DNA from: Bigelowiella natans CCMP2755
Lineage: Eukaryota; Cercozoa; Chlorarachniophyceae
Reading direction: 5' to 3'
Assembly (NCBI GenBank): GCA_000320545.1
Contig: ADNK01000021.1
Coordinates: 30,179-94,178 of the forward strand
DNA: 64,000 bases
Shown: positions 23,976 to 38,237 of the stretch, piece by piece
Layout of the letters: each line of letters opens with the position of its first letter
Numbering within the stretch: the first letter of the stretch is position 1
The notes under the pieces: generated by a model
What the model saw: only the letters and a program-made list of their open reading frames with translations
Told to the model about the DNA's origin: nothing
The model's database searches: none
Position numbers and translations under genes: made by a program

Positions 23976-24530
23976 CTACACCTCTGTGTTTCCTTCTTTT
24001 GCAGTCTTCGAAGTGGGCTTCGTAGTATTTTCTTTTGTCTTTGTTTTCAATTCCTTCTCAGTTTCCTGATCAACCGAAAGCTCTTGAGTCTCGATTCTCT
24101 TTTCTTCCAAAGGTCCCTTTTCTTTTTTTTCAGTCTTCTTGACTAATTTTTTCACTTTAGCTATTTTTGATTTCCAATTCGGAACCATGCGACCAATCTT
24201 ATTTTTACCCGTAATCTTTGCCCCATTCTCGACTAATAATGCTGCAATTTCATATCTCTCTTTCGTGACAGCTGCATGAAGCGCGGTATTCCCATATTTA
24301 TCGCTTAAATTTGGGTCCGCATTTCCTTCGATCAACGCTTTAGCAATATCTGTAAACCCCCCCGCGCATGCATAGTATAGTGGCCGTTTTCCGTCCATTC
24401 CTGGAAGGTTTGGGTCAACTTTCACGGCCAATAAACCCATCACCATGTCGACATCTCCTTTGCTGGCAGCCTTTATGAGCATCATTGTTGTCGATGAACT
24501 GCGACGATGCATCTTAGGCTTTCGTCTCAT
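23976..24530 (-). CDS. Small ankyrin-repeat protein
   Basis: An exon opening after acceptor TTTTCTAG (24543). The first ATG in frame gives MRRKPKMHRRSSS, an Arg-rich start. Three ankyrin repeats follow: MLIKAASKGDVDMVMGLL, RPLYYACAGGFTDIAKALIE with GNADPNLSDKYG, and NTALHAAVTKERYEIAALLVENGA. The tail is a very basic then mixed-charge run (KSKIAKVKKLVKKTEKKEKG ... TKENTTKPTSK) to the stop at 23976. Ankyrin repeats mediate protein binding and give no function by themselves. The Lys-rich tail suggests nuclear or membrane-surface contact, which is inference. An upstream exon is possible. Confidence 0.8.
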   Translation of the reverse strand: MRRKPKMHRRSSSTTMMLIKAASKGDVDMVMGLLAVKVDPNLPGMDGKRPLYYACAGGFTDIAKALIEGNADPNLSDKYGNTALHAAVTKERYEIAALLVENGAKITGKNKIGRMVPNWKSKIAKVKKLVKKTEKKEKGPLEEKRIETQELSVDQETEKELKTKTKENTTKPTSKTAKEGNTEV

Positions 24531-26329
24531 GTTTGGTTCGACCCTAGAAAACAAATCAGTAACCAATCAGACATGCACGTACGTGCTACTCATTCGAATT
24601 CCCACTCTACCGAAAATCACATGTTAGTGGTCTTTCGTGCGGCCGCAAAGAGAGTCGATTCGTCAAAATTGTACACGAAGCAAGAGAACATGTTAATCCT
24701 TATGGCTGCAGAATGGAGATGTGACATGTCCATGCACCTTGTGAAATGGAAGTAATCTGTTGCTAATTGGATTTGCTTGGGGGGCCTCCTTGCAAGATAA
24801 GATTTGTTGTTCGTAGGATTACGATACGAGAAAACGTCCTGGATTTCTTTTTTGCGACAAGACCAAACTCGATGATGAAAGCCGGTTTCCTTCATCTTCA
24901 GGACGCTGGGAGTGGCACATTTGTTCCCGGAAAAAAGGGCATTTTACTGTGAAATGTGTAAGAATTTGTTGTCGCCGCTCTCGGAGGAATTCCACAACCA
25001 CCTGCTCTGCTTCGTCAACCCTGGATTCGGAGCTGTGAAGTGGCTGCCTGTGGGGAAGCGCCGCTGAGGGGGTTCCCACAGCCCAGGCTGACCCACGAAC
25101 GCCGGCGGAGGAGGCGGGCCATTTTCCCCCTCTCTAGCCACCCACCCATGCCCTCACAACCCCTTTTCAGAATCGCATGGTGGAGGCCTCCACAACACAA
25201 GCAGAGCACCCTGTTTTTCACAAACTCACTTCGGACGAGAACCTGGGCGTCCTTTGTTTGATCGACACTCAACTCCCAACACACAAGAGGGTGCTGACAA
25301 GTCCTCGAAATGGTTTTTGCTCGCAGCTGCAGCTGCGTGCAAGTGTGCGCACAATGGAAGTTCCCTTTCCAAAGTGTCACATCACGAGTGATTCACCTCA
25401 CCTGAAAAAGCAACAGGGCATTGGGACTGACCGGCCACTCACAGGTCGCAAGAGCGCTACTGATTACCGGTTGTCTCGATTGTGCCGGTTGCATCGGGCA
25501 CACGGTCAACAAACAAATCCCAACGGTCGCCACTTTTCCGCTCCCTGTCCTCTTTTCCTTCACACACGTTCTGTTGAATTGTCCACATCGCAGTTTTCAA
25601 AGCACAAAAGCAACGTGCGATTTTTTTCCCGACATGCAGTGTTGTGAATTGCAATCGTTTGAGACGATGCAGTTCCTCCTGTTCTCCTCATTCTGCTTCT
25701 TCCCCTCTCTCGACATCTCCTCCCGCATTTGGAGGACCAATTCTTCCAATTTGACACCGCAAAGGTGGTGATCTCCCCGTCTTGCACACACACACGCAAA
25801 CGCACACACGTGCTGGCGTGCACAAATTGGCGGTTCCGTTGTGTGTGCTGTACACTGCCATCTTATCCGCGTGTGCTGCTGCTTGGTTGTGATTGATGCA
25901 TGTTCCTGTTCGCAAGTCCATTGTTGCGGTTGGTGCAAAACGGTGATGACCGATCATTGCGCTTGGTTGTTGTTGTTGTCGTTGTGCTCAGAAAAACAAG
26001 CCAGACGCGCAAGAGGTGACTCCCATGTCAGTGCTGTCAACCTAGCTTCTCCAGCTAGCTAGTCCTGCCCATGCCAGCATGTTGGTGATGAGGACCTCGC
26101 CCAACCGGCTAGCCGGCGGTGCTCTGTTTGGTGTTGCCAACACGCACTGCATGTGCTTGCCAAAATTATGAGCAGGCTTGTGTACATTCACCATGTCAAT
26201 TGACACTTTACACACGACAACAGAAATGAAACAAAAGACTGCAACCTGGAACGTGGACAACACGTGTTGCATGTGCAGAAAGGCTGTTTCCATTGTTCCA
26301 CGTTGCCATGCGGCCAGATTATAGACATG

Positions 26330-26376
<47 letters not shown>

Positions 26377-26516
26377 TACTGTGTCTATTATCCAGCGCAT
26401 GTCAAATCATTGTCAACGCTTGGTGCTGTCAGCCATGGTTTCCATAAGTGCAAGATCAACTCACACCGCTTGCACTAAGTGCAATGTCATGCATGTGAGT
26501 TGTTGTCAATGCAATT
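24531..26516. other. About 2 kb without a recognised gene
   Basis: Several long open frames overlap on both strands (for example minus 25015-25380, plus 25177-25647, minus 25597-25938). Base composition is more GC-rich than the neighbouring spacers around 25000-25550. None of the frames shows a known motif, repeat pattern or clear splice partners. A (TA)n lies at about 26334-26371. Confidence 0.45.
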
Positions 26517-28038
26517 TCATGCCACTGGTGTTCTAAGAAGCAGCTCAACAGCATGGACTGCGGCCGGCATCAACAGATTGTCGAATTCTGGCGGGGACAC
26601 AGCTTCCACAAGAGTGCCGATCACAGCAAACAGCAGCCATGACGAGCTCCAGCCAGGTGTTCCCAATGCGAATCGGAAAACCTTTTATGGATGAACATTG
26701 CTCATGAGAATACGAACATTGGTTGTTGCAGATGATGGTTCTGACCATCATGCCTAGCAACGAGCCCAGAAAACAGCTGACCGAACCGATTAAGCTTTTT
26801 GTCTGTCCAAATGGTGTTCGGTACCTCCAGCTTAATTTTCCAAACCTAGGAATTGTCATTACAATTGGACACCATGCTTTTGATGGAAATCGATGATCGG
26901 AGGAACATTGAACATTGAACATTGAACTGAGCATTGATGCAAAACAACGTGCGCAAGAATCACATGGGTGACCACCGTTGGCCGAACAAGGAGGACAATC
27001 CATCCCCCCAACCAAGCACCGCCATTATTGTCGCACCCTCTGCCCGTTGAAATAGTCCTAAGCCAACCTGTAAAATTTGATCAATTGGAGAAGGGATCAT
27101 ATGCTCATTTTTGGCAATAACATAGACATTATATGCCGTTTAGGAAGAAGAGCTAACTTACCACACACATAAGAGTGCTAAACATTAGCGGCCCGCGTAT
27201 CAGCTCGATAGGGTCCCCAGATCTGCTCAACTTCTGGACAAGCTTGTGATTCGGATCCTGCAAAATGCAACAATGAGCACGACATTCACACCGTGTGAAA
27301 AACTGCAGCTCTTAGAGAGAATCATTGAAACAATCGTGGGAGCTTTCTCACAGGATTTATGAGCCCTCTGTAAATCAGCTCTAGGGAGTACACCTGATCA
27401 TTAGAAAAGATAGGCACATCTTTATCAACATAGTTTGGGATGAAGGATCTTCGACATCAGCTGATTTAGAATAGTGCAGAGACCGCAGGAATAAGGATGT
27501 TGAGCCTCCATGCCCAGTGAGAGGGGTTAAAGAAGCGCCACATCTATTTTCACCACCAGAAGAAGGCAGACACTGTCAGGCAGATCTACATTACTCCAGC
27601 GTATGGGATTCAATAGTAATTAGATCATCATGTTAATATCTGTGTTTCACTTTATACATGAGGGTGTACGACAATCAAGATAAAACTAGAAGTGTTGAGG
27701 ATCTACCCATATCCAGCTCCCGGCAGACACGTGCACCATTTTTCGAGAAACGTGTCCGCCCACCCTTGCTCTCAGTTTCTCGCCTAATCCCATCACGATC
27801 TGTGAGGTGGATGAGGAATGAGGCTCAGGCTGGAATCAAAAGCATACGCACAAACCCCAGCATATCCGACCGTCCCCGCAGCCGCCTTTTGTATCAACAA
27901 TGAGAAGGAAGAGAAGTCGCACTTAGTCTCTCAGAAGCGACTATGAGAACATTGGATGATCAGCAAACCTAACGTACTCACAATAAGGTTTTGCGCCAGC
28001 GGGCTCATTGTCCTTGCGCTGTCCACAGCCATCGACAT
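26517..28038 (-). CDS. Phytol/farnesol (prenol) kinase, VTE5/FOLK family
   Basis: Membrane CTP-dependent kinase that salvages phytol from chlorophyll for tocopherol (VTE5) or phosphorylates farnesol. Exons: 27799-27707 (VSRKMVHVSAGSWIW), 27543-27484 (FFNPSHWAWRLNILIPA), 27393-27352, 27257-27162 (SRSGDPIELIRGPLMFSTL), 27067-26976 (AVLGWGDGLSSLFGQR), 26845-26746 (FGKLSWRYRTPFGQTKSLIG) and 26681-26517 (FAVIGTLVEAVSPPEFDN, stop TGA 26519-26517). All joins from 27799 down are in phase. The family signatures SRKxVH, SxSGDPxELLxGPLYY, GDGxADIxGxRFG, KSxxGS and VExxPxxxDDN are present in order; here the catalytic block reads WGDGLSSLFGQRFG. N-terminal exons (MSMAVDSARTMSPLAQ at 28038, and one near 27870) are uncertain. 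The intron 26975-26846 is made largely of a dispersed repeat. Confidence 0.83.
26902..26975 (-). repeat. ACATTGA-type dispersed repeat, copy in phytol kinase intron
   Basis: Plus strand: three tandem ACATTGA units, then GCATTGATGCAAA, then CACATGGG. Read on the gene strand the repeat begins at the splice donor (GTGGTCACCCATGTG) and fills the first 74 bp of a 130-bp intron. Confidence 0.75.
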
Positions 28039-31200
<3,162 letters not shown>

Positions 31201-31374
31201 CATGAGAATTCTCGAAGCTTACCTTAATTTTGTTGCCATAGGCAGCAGGCGTATGTAGTCAAGATATTATAACTTGCATGTATGTGCTAGCCTGGTCGAC
31301 TGACACAGCGAGGCATTTGAAGCTTCGATTCAAGTCAATAGGAAGTATGCCATGAATTACACACGCTAGCACGG

Positions 31375-31406
<32 letters not shown>

Positions 31407-32570
31407 TACGGGGACATATGTGAACTATATGCTGCTACGCATACATCAACGTGTCATAGATATCTAGACATGCATATACTACATAGCAAGTATATTGTGC
31501 GTGACCATGCATTTGCTAATAAGTGACGATGTTTGTATAGACGTAAGCGACACCAGTATACCCATACAGGTATACGTGTCTTTAACAGACATTGACGCTG
31601 TGTCACAACAAAGCATGTGCACATGCATGATGGCTGATGGATGACATTGCGGTGCAATGACGTGCATGCGCATCGTCCTCAGCACCTGTTGTGGAGGTAC
31701 ATACGCACAGGCTTTTTGTTCAATGATGATCACAAGGAAGGATAGATGCGCTGCGGTCGGAACAAGGCTAAAAGCTATGGCATTGACATCTGAGACATCT
31801 AACGCTACATATTGAGCGATGCATGCATGGCCGCTTCATATTGTGTTCGGGCGGGTAGCTACACATGTAGAGCCCACGCATGCCGTAGATTTTCCCTGCG
31901 CCTGCGGTGGGAATATTAAACAAACGACCTGATATGGAAACTGTACAACACATGTGTCTTTACTTGCATGCAGTTGAGAAAGTTGATAGAATGCCTCGTC
32001 CACAACAAAGGCGGGACTGTGACTACTCTCACAGCCATCAAATCTATCTGTAGAAAGAAGAAACCTAGCGAAGCAAGATCAATCCGTCCGCCAATTCACG
32101 GAAAAAAACTGGAAGAATCGTCTCATGAAATTAAACACGACGAGTAGTCTCTTTGAAGAACAATGCGCGGGAGCTGCGTTCTTCAATATGATGGTTGATA
32201 ATAATGATAATAATATTCACTCTCATCTAAACGACTCTTTATGACACACACACACACTAACACACACACACGTACTATATGTATGACATATTCATATAAG
32301 TATCTTTATGTATATCTAAAGAATATATTTATGTACATAAGATAAATATAACGGAAGAGAAAGAAGTAGGTTATTTACACGGGTTGTTTGATTGTATTCA
32401 TAGCATATAATCCAATGGATTGGAGAAGAAGATACTTTCGATGAGAATAATTGGGAGCCACACGCGCACACAAACACAAACACACACACACACACACACA
32501 CATGCAAACATATTCACACTTAAATAAACTTTAGATTACATAAGAAGAATTCTGCAGATGATTGATTGAT
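31201..32570. other. Convergent intergenic space
   Basis: Between the 3' ends of PAQR and Deg genes. CA runs at about 31377-31402 and 32470-32502, palindrome-rich elsewhere. No gene seen. Confidence 0.5.
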
Positions 32571-33285
32571 TTACACAGGGCGAGTAGTCGTCGCCCTCCT
32601 CCTTCTTCTTCTTGAGGCATATTCTCCTCTCGCATCTCCAATTATCCCCTTCATTGATGAGACGGCTATTCCTCCTCCATATCCGGAACCTACGAAATGA
32701 TGAAAGATGCATCACATTCTTGAAGTAGAGAGAGAGAGAGGGAGAGGGAGAGACAGCAGCAGCAGAAGCGACTAAACTATGGCTGCAACGACGACTAGGG
32801 AGAAAGATTCATTGACCTCGATCTCGAGTTCCATATTCTCACGACGAAGTAGCAGCATGCGGGCCTCTGGGTGGAGGAATAAAGTAGCCCGTGAGAGCAG
32901 TATGAATGATGATGATGATGATATGATGATGATGACGGCGACGATAGAGAACAATAAGGGCATGATGAGAGAGTTCTGAAAGGGATTGATGAGACAGTAG
33001 CATCAACAAACACGATGCACGTAGTACCGTTGATTTGGTCTTCGATAGCCTTGCTGCTGGCCAGTTTCAAAGGGATCATTTCACGAGAGTTCTTGCGAAG
33101 AACCTAGTAGTCAAGGTGGTCGTCATCATTCGTATCATTCACTATCATCATCATCATCATCCTCATCATCATCATGATTTGGCTGCAATCATCGTTGCTG
33201 TGCCTCCCACCTCAAGGTCCACATCATCGCCTACGCCCAGCTTGTTCACCACCTGTGTGCGTTGGGAGTGGGGGATGGTTAAAGA

Positions 33286-33324
<39 letters not shown>

Positions 33325-33390
33325 GAATGAGCAGATGACAACGACAAACACCCCATGATTCAAACCCAACCTCTTTACCACACCTTACCC

Positions 33391-33437
<47 letters not shown>

Positions 33438-34406
33438 CACATACAAATATACTGCAGCATATACAAGCATACAAGCACACACACACACAATCACACACAC
33501 AATCACACACACACAATCACACAATCACACAATCACACACATTCACCCGATAAAAGTACCGACGATTGTGCAACAGCTTTACTATTCACTCCGAGGATGA
33601 TGTCACCAAGCACAGGGCGCCCGAACTCGTCCCGCACAGTGGGGCGTATTCCTGCTTTTGCAGCTGGGGAACCAGGCACCACCTGACAATCGAGATGATG
33701 ATGATGGTGGTGATGATGATGATGAGATCATCACGCGCAAGATCTCCGCCCCCCTCCCTAACTCTCTAACGACGACGACGATGACGACTAACTAACAATC
33801 ATTAATACCTGTAGTACAAGGAGTCCCGTATCGATTCCGAGCATTCTGGCTGTTCTATCAGGTGCCAGTACCGCGCCAAGCACCGCGCGCTGGACCTTGC
33901 CCCCTTCCAGGAGCTGCGAAACCACCTGAGTTCGGAACAACAACACAGTAGTAAGAAAAGAGCAGGAGTACGAGGAGGAGGAAGGACAAGGGCCTTCGAT
34001 GCTGCGAGCAATAGGTGTGGGCTGTATCATTGCTATTACTACTACACAAGTAGTAGTTCCAGTAGAGACGTGATGATTATTGTGCGTGTTTGATTTGAAC
34101 TCACGCTGCGGACAAGATCGATCGGCAATGCGAAGCCAACTCCAGCAAATGCGCCACTTGGGGAGAGAAGTGCCGTGTTCACCCCGATCACCTTTGAAAT
34201 CAACACATCAGAAAGGGGTTTCAGATTAAGTCAGGTTTTTGTTTTTCAGTATGATGAAAATTCAGCAGAAATGCTTTGCACGCTGCAAATGGCGCTACTG
34301 TCTCAGTGGGTAAAATGGGTGGTTTCAGCAACGACGATAATTGCTACAATTCACTAATTTCATACTAATTACCCTGATAGCTATATTAACACTTACGCGC
34401 CAACCC

Positions 34407-34476
<70 letters not shown>

Positions 34477-34758
34477 ACATACACGCCAATCACTACTGAC
34501 TTTGCCCTCGGAATCAAGTAGGGGGCCACCGCTATTTCCAGGGTTGATGGCAGCATCAGTCTGGATGATATCTGTGATAAATCGGCCCGTGCCTGGACTT
34601 TGCATGTCTCGGGTAAGACCTAGCCAAACGCACCGACGGAGTAGTAGCGTTTCTTCTTCTTCTTCTTCTTCTTCTTCTTCTTCTTCTCATATCGTGGCAA
34701 AGTAGTGTACGCGAAGGTCTCTTCTTTGTTATATTTGATGTAAGTGGTTGAAGTGGCA

Positions 34759-34791
<33 letters not shown>

Positions 34792-35055
34792 CCGGAGATG
34801 ATGCCGCGTGTGAGGGTGTGGTCCAGCCCAAAAGGATTACCGATGGCGTAGACGCTCTGTCCGACCTTAAGCTTTGCGGAATCGCCGAAGTGGACCTGGT
34901 TGGTAGTTAGTTCGTTCGGTCGTTAGTAAGTCACCAATCGTCACAGTAGTGAGAAGAAGGAGAAGAAGAAGAAGGACAAGAAGGAGAAGACTCATGTCTC
35001 TAAGTAACGATAATTGTGTGTGTGTGTGTGTGTGCGTGCGTGCCCACGCGCAATA

Positions 35056-35094
<39 letters not shown>

Positions 35095-35568
35095 CCCACC
35101 GGTCTGAGAAAGCTGTTAGAGCTGTGGGGAGACACTGCTGCGCTGGTGTCCTTGCCCCCAGCCTTGAGGTTGTTCTTTGAGGGTGGCGCATCTTGGCTGG
35201 TGGGACGTACGGATGCGAGAGACGCGCTTGGAGCTGTTAGACTGCCCTGATTATGGTGATGAAGAATGATGCAAAGAAAGAGAGAAATGATGAAATTCGG
35301 AATATAAAAGAAGAAGAAGAAGAAGAAGAAGAAGCCGGGCCATTTCCTTCCTTTCAACGGAAAATCAACTGAGTGCAGGCTGCTTGGCGATGTGACCATA
35401 CGTAGCGGTTCCTCCTACCCCTACTCCTACTCCTCCTCCTCCTCCTACTACTACTACTACTACTACTACTACCGAAGGAGGTGCTGGCATCAATTTAAGA
35501 ACAGCAAGATCTGTGTCTGGGTCTACGCCTACCACCTATTATTATGCGGATGATGGACCAAGGTACGA

Positions 35569-35601
<33 letters not shown>

Positions 35602-35840
35602 GTGAGGAGGAGAGGCAACAAGAGTCATCTCTACAAGCATCATGGATGAATAATTCGACAACTGAATCCTAAGTCGCTCTTGCTTCCCACCTTAGCTCTT
35701 ATGGATACGGAGCCCATGAAGGTCACCTGAGTTAAAATTGGCAGAGGAAGTCTCAACGATTTGCTAGCACGCAGATTGAAGCAGCTCACATCCAGTACCA
35801 CTACCGAACAATCATTCCTAACGAGCATTGAGTAGTAGTG

Positions 35841-35877
<37 letters not shown>

Positions 35878-36963
35878 CAGCAGCAGCAGCAGTAGAGCAT
35901 TGACCTGCACGTTGTCTGCATCCTCCACCACATGCAGATTTGTCACAACATGGCCATCCCTGACAGATGTTAACCGAGAGTACGTCAAAGACAGAAAAAA
36001 ATGCAGAATTGTAATATCGATGAGCACACACCCTATACTATCAATCAGGAGGAGGATTGCGTGTTGTTAAGGCGCTACTCACGTGTCCCAGACGAAGCCA
36101 GAGCCGGACTGGGTTGGGTATTCGCTGCGCTGTAAGGTAAGGGCGTCCTGTGCTCCACGAAATGTCGTGATAAATACAACGCTGGGAGTTGCGATATCAA
36201 ACATCTTGACCACCTAAAGGATTTGTTTCCAACACAAATTGGAATCACAAGACATTTTCGTAGCGAATGTTGGCAAACTGTTTCATTGTAGGGGGGAGGG
36301 GGGCAACTTATTACCGCCTGCTCGTCGAAGTTAAGTCTGGTCGCTGCTTCAGCAATTTGCCATCGGTAAAGTGGTCCATCGTTGAGAGGCCCGACGATTC
36401 CAGACACGATAGGTACAGATGCGGAGAGGCCCAACCCTCCCATAATTCTACGACGACCTGAGGTTCCTTCACTCTGCACTCCGACCACTACGCTCCTGGA
36501 CGCGCCACGATCCGGCAGCATGCTTGGAGGAATTTGCTTTGCCATGGCACTGCGCTTCGCCATGATTGGAGACTCTAGAGATGGAACCGAGGGTGGTGAA
36601 CATGTGCACAAAACGAGGAAGACGGCACTTGCCACAAGGGCCACCAAAGCAAGGCCCTACAGAGGGGGGGGGGAATGATCAGCAATTTGAGCCTCATCAC
36701 ATGTGTTTCGAATTATTTTTACATTGCAACAGGTGTCAACATTACAAGAGCATGCGTGATTCTTTCTGTCAACTTTAGGAGGAAAATGGAAGTTGCTCCT
36801 CATGGAATCACATGAACTGGCGGGAAGATGATAGACTTGCATCCCAAGAAACCACGTGAATTCGGAAAGGCGATCACGATGAACCTCCATTTTTTTTCGA
36901 ACAAAAAACTCGGGAAAATTATCCAGTAATACTTACGGAATAGCGAATGTTGTTTCGGCGCAT
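32571..36963 (-). CDS. Deg/HtrA serine protease, predicted thylakoid lumen
   Basis: ATP-independent chaperone-protease. Fifteen exons, 1587 nt, 528 residues, all phases consistent: 36963-36937, 36656-36315, 36213-36083, 35959-35905, 35726-35691, 35535-35473, 35246-35100, 34895-34793, 34619-34501, 34191-34105, 33925-33809, 33682-33560, 33252-33211, 33103-33028, 32689-32571. Catalytic triad: His in TNLHVVEDA, Asp in [11 protein letters not shown], Ser in [12 protein letters not shown]. One PDZ domain follows ([12 protein letters not shown] ... GDIILGVNS). Best match is plant Deg1/5/8 ([21 protein letters not shown]). The N-terminus reads in three parts: signal peptide (MRRNNIRYS plus [16 protein letters not shown]), transit-like Ser/Arg/Lys part, then [15 protein letters not shown], a twin-arginine-like lumen signal. 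The exon 35246-35100 is a 49-residue Ser/Ala/Pro/Lys linker inserted between the Asp and Ser motifs. Confidence 0.93.
33285..35895. repeat. Microsatellite cluster in Deg introns
   Basis: (GA)n 33285-33317, (CT)n 33391-33430, CACA/CAAT mixtures 33475-33540, (TC)n(AC)n 34411-34467, TTC 34648-34687, TAG 34758-34785, (GT)n and (TA)n 35017-35091, AAG 35307-35334, CTA/CTC 35415-35471, CAT 35567-35601, TAG/CAG 35834-35895. Almost every intron has its own tract. Confidence 0.85.
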
Positions 36964-38237
36964 TTTTAACGAGGATAAGCTCCGGGAAAGGGGGAAGGGC
37001 AACCCAGACGAATTGTGTGGAAGTGCAAAGCGATCAGATTTCGTCAACGGAGATTCGAGCAATGCATCCACCTCAAAATGGAAGATGTGATGATTATTTC
37101 CAGTCGCTATGGAAAAATGATGCACATTTTCCATTTTGTCTTTGGATGACCTACCGAAACCAAGAGAAAATAAACTACCTTGATCTTCTGATCCTTAATA
37201 CCCACACGGAATCGATAAAATAGGAACCTTTATTAGGTTGCGTCATCACCTGCATGTTGTCGCAATGGGTTGTTTTTCATATTTCTCCTATAATCGATAA
37301 TTGAATTTTTCAAAGACTGAATGCTCTCCGGGTAGAGAATAAAAAATGTTCGTGTATTCTGCAATTCATGGTCTTTTACACTTTGTCGTTTATCAAAATG
37401 ACAATGCATTCTTTATTCCGAAAAAATACTTGACCTAACTCTTTGCTGAAAACAGTGGCTCTGTAACCGGAACACGTACTCACAACAATGGAGAAAAGCA
37501 CGATGTCGGTAGATCTAGATCTATTGGTCAATCAAAGACCGAAATTTTGTGAAGCTATTTACATGTAAAATCTCAAATCGGCCAACATTCAAAGAGAATT
37601 TCCCATTGACTTTTGGACCTTTGAAGATTGTAGATTTGTCCGAATCAGCTGGATTAGACTGCTTGGTTGATCGCAGCGTCAACTATTTTCCTGATTATTT
37701 TCTTTAAATTGAGGTTGAGTTCCAAAATCGGCGGGCGCGATGCTGGCCGTTGTGTGGCTTTCCTACTCGTAGCTACTGTATTTATTCTCTCGTGGCACCA
37801 TGGCTTTGCTCAAAACGGCTGCTAAGTTTTAACATGTGCCGGACAGTACCCTGAGATAACTACCCCTACGCTCTGAATTTCTACAATACGACATCGTATT
37901 TTGCTGTCGTCATTGAAGTAAATGATTGATCTTGATTTTGCAGTCTATAAGTACATCATTCAGGGAATAAATCTTTGCTGCTGCGAAACAAGCCTCCCGC
38001 AGTCCATTTTACGGCAAATGCGCTTAATTCTGGACATCCGAACCAAGCATACGCCAAGCGTGCTGGTTTCTGGCAACCGAGTTCACATAACAAGACAGAC
38101 ACTTTTTCCACCAAGAAACATCGAAGAATTATTTCATTCGGTTCGAACAACTGGTTCCTTTTTTTTTAAGCGGGGAACCGTGCCTCAAAACCCAACGCAA
38201 CCTGAAGCAATCTCTTCAGTGATGACAACACAGTTAG
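36964..38237. other. Divergent space with unresolved 5' exons of the membrane protein gene
   Basis: Upstream of Deg (minus) and of the 7TM-like gene (plus). A hydrophobic plus-strand frame at about 37745-37815 (CVAFLLVATVFILSW) may be a first membrane segment, but its splice joins are not proven. Otherwise no signal. Confidence 0.35.

Noticed and set aside
26545-27015. 156-residue Cys-rich open frame on the minus strand
   Set aside because: It runs through an intron; the real phytol kinase exons lie inside it, partly in other frames.
33475-33540. Regularly spaced CACACAAT units as a CRISPR-like array
   Set aside because: Units are a few bases long with no spacers; simple microsatellite in a eukaryotic intron.
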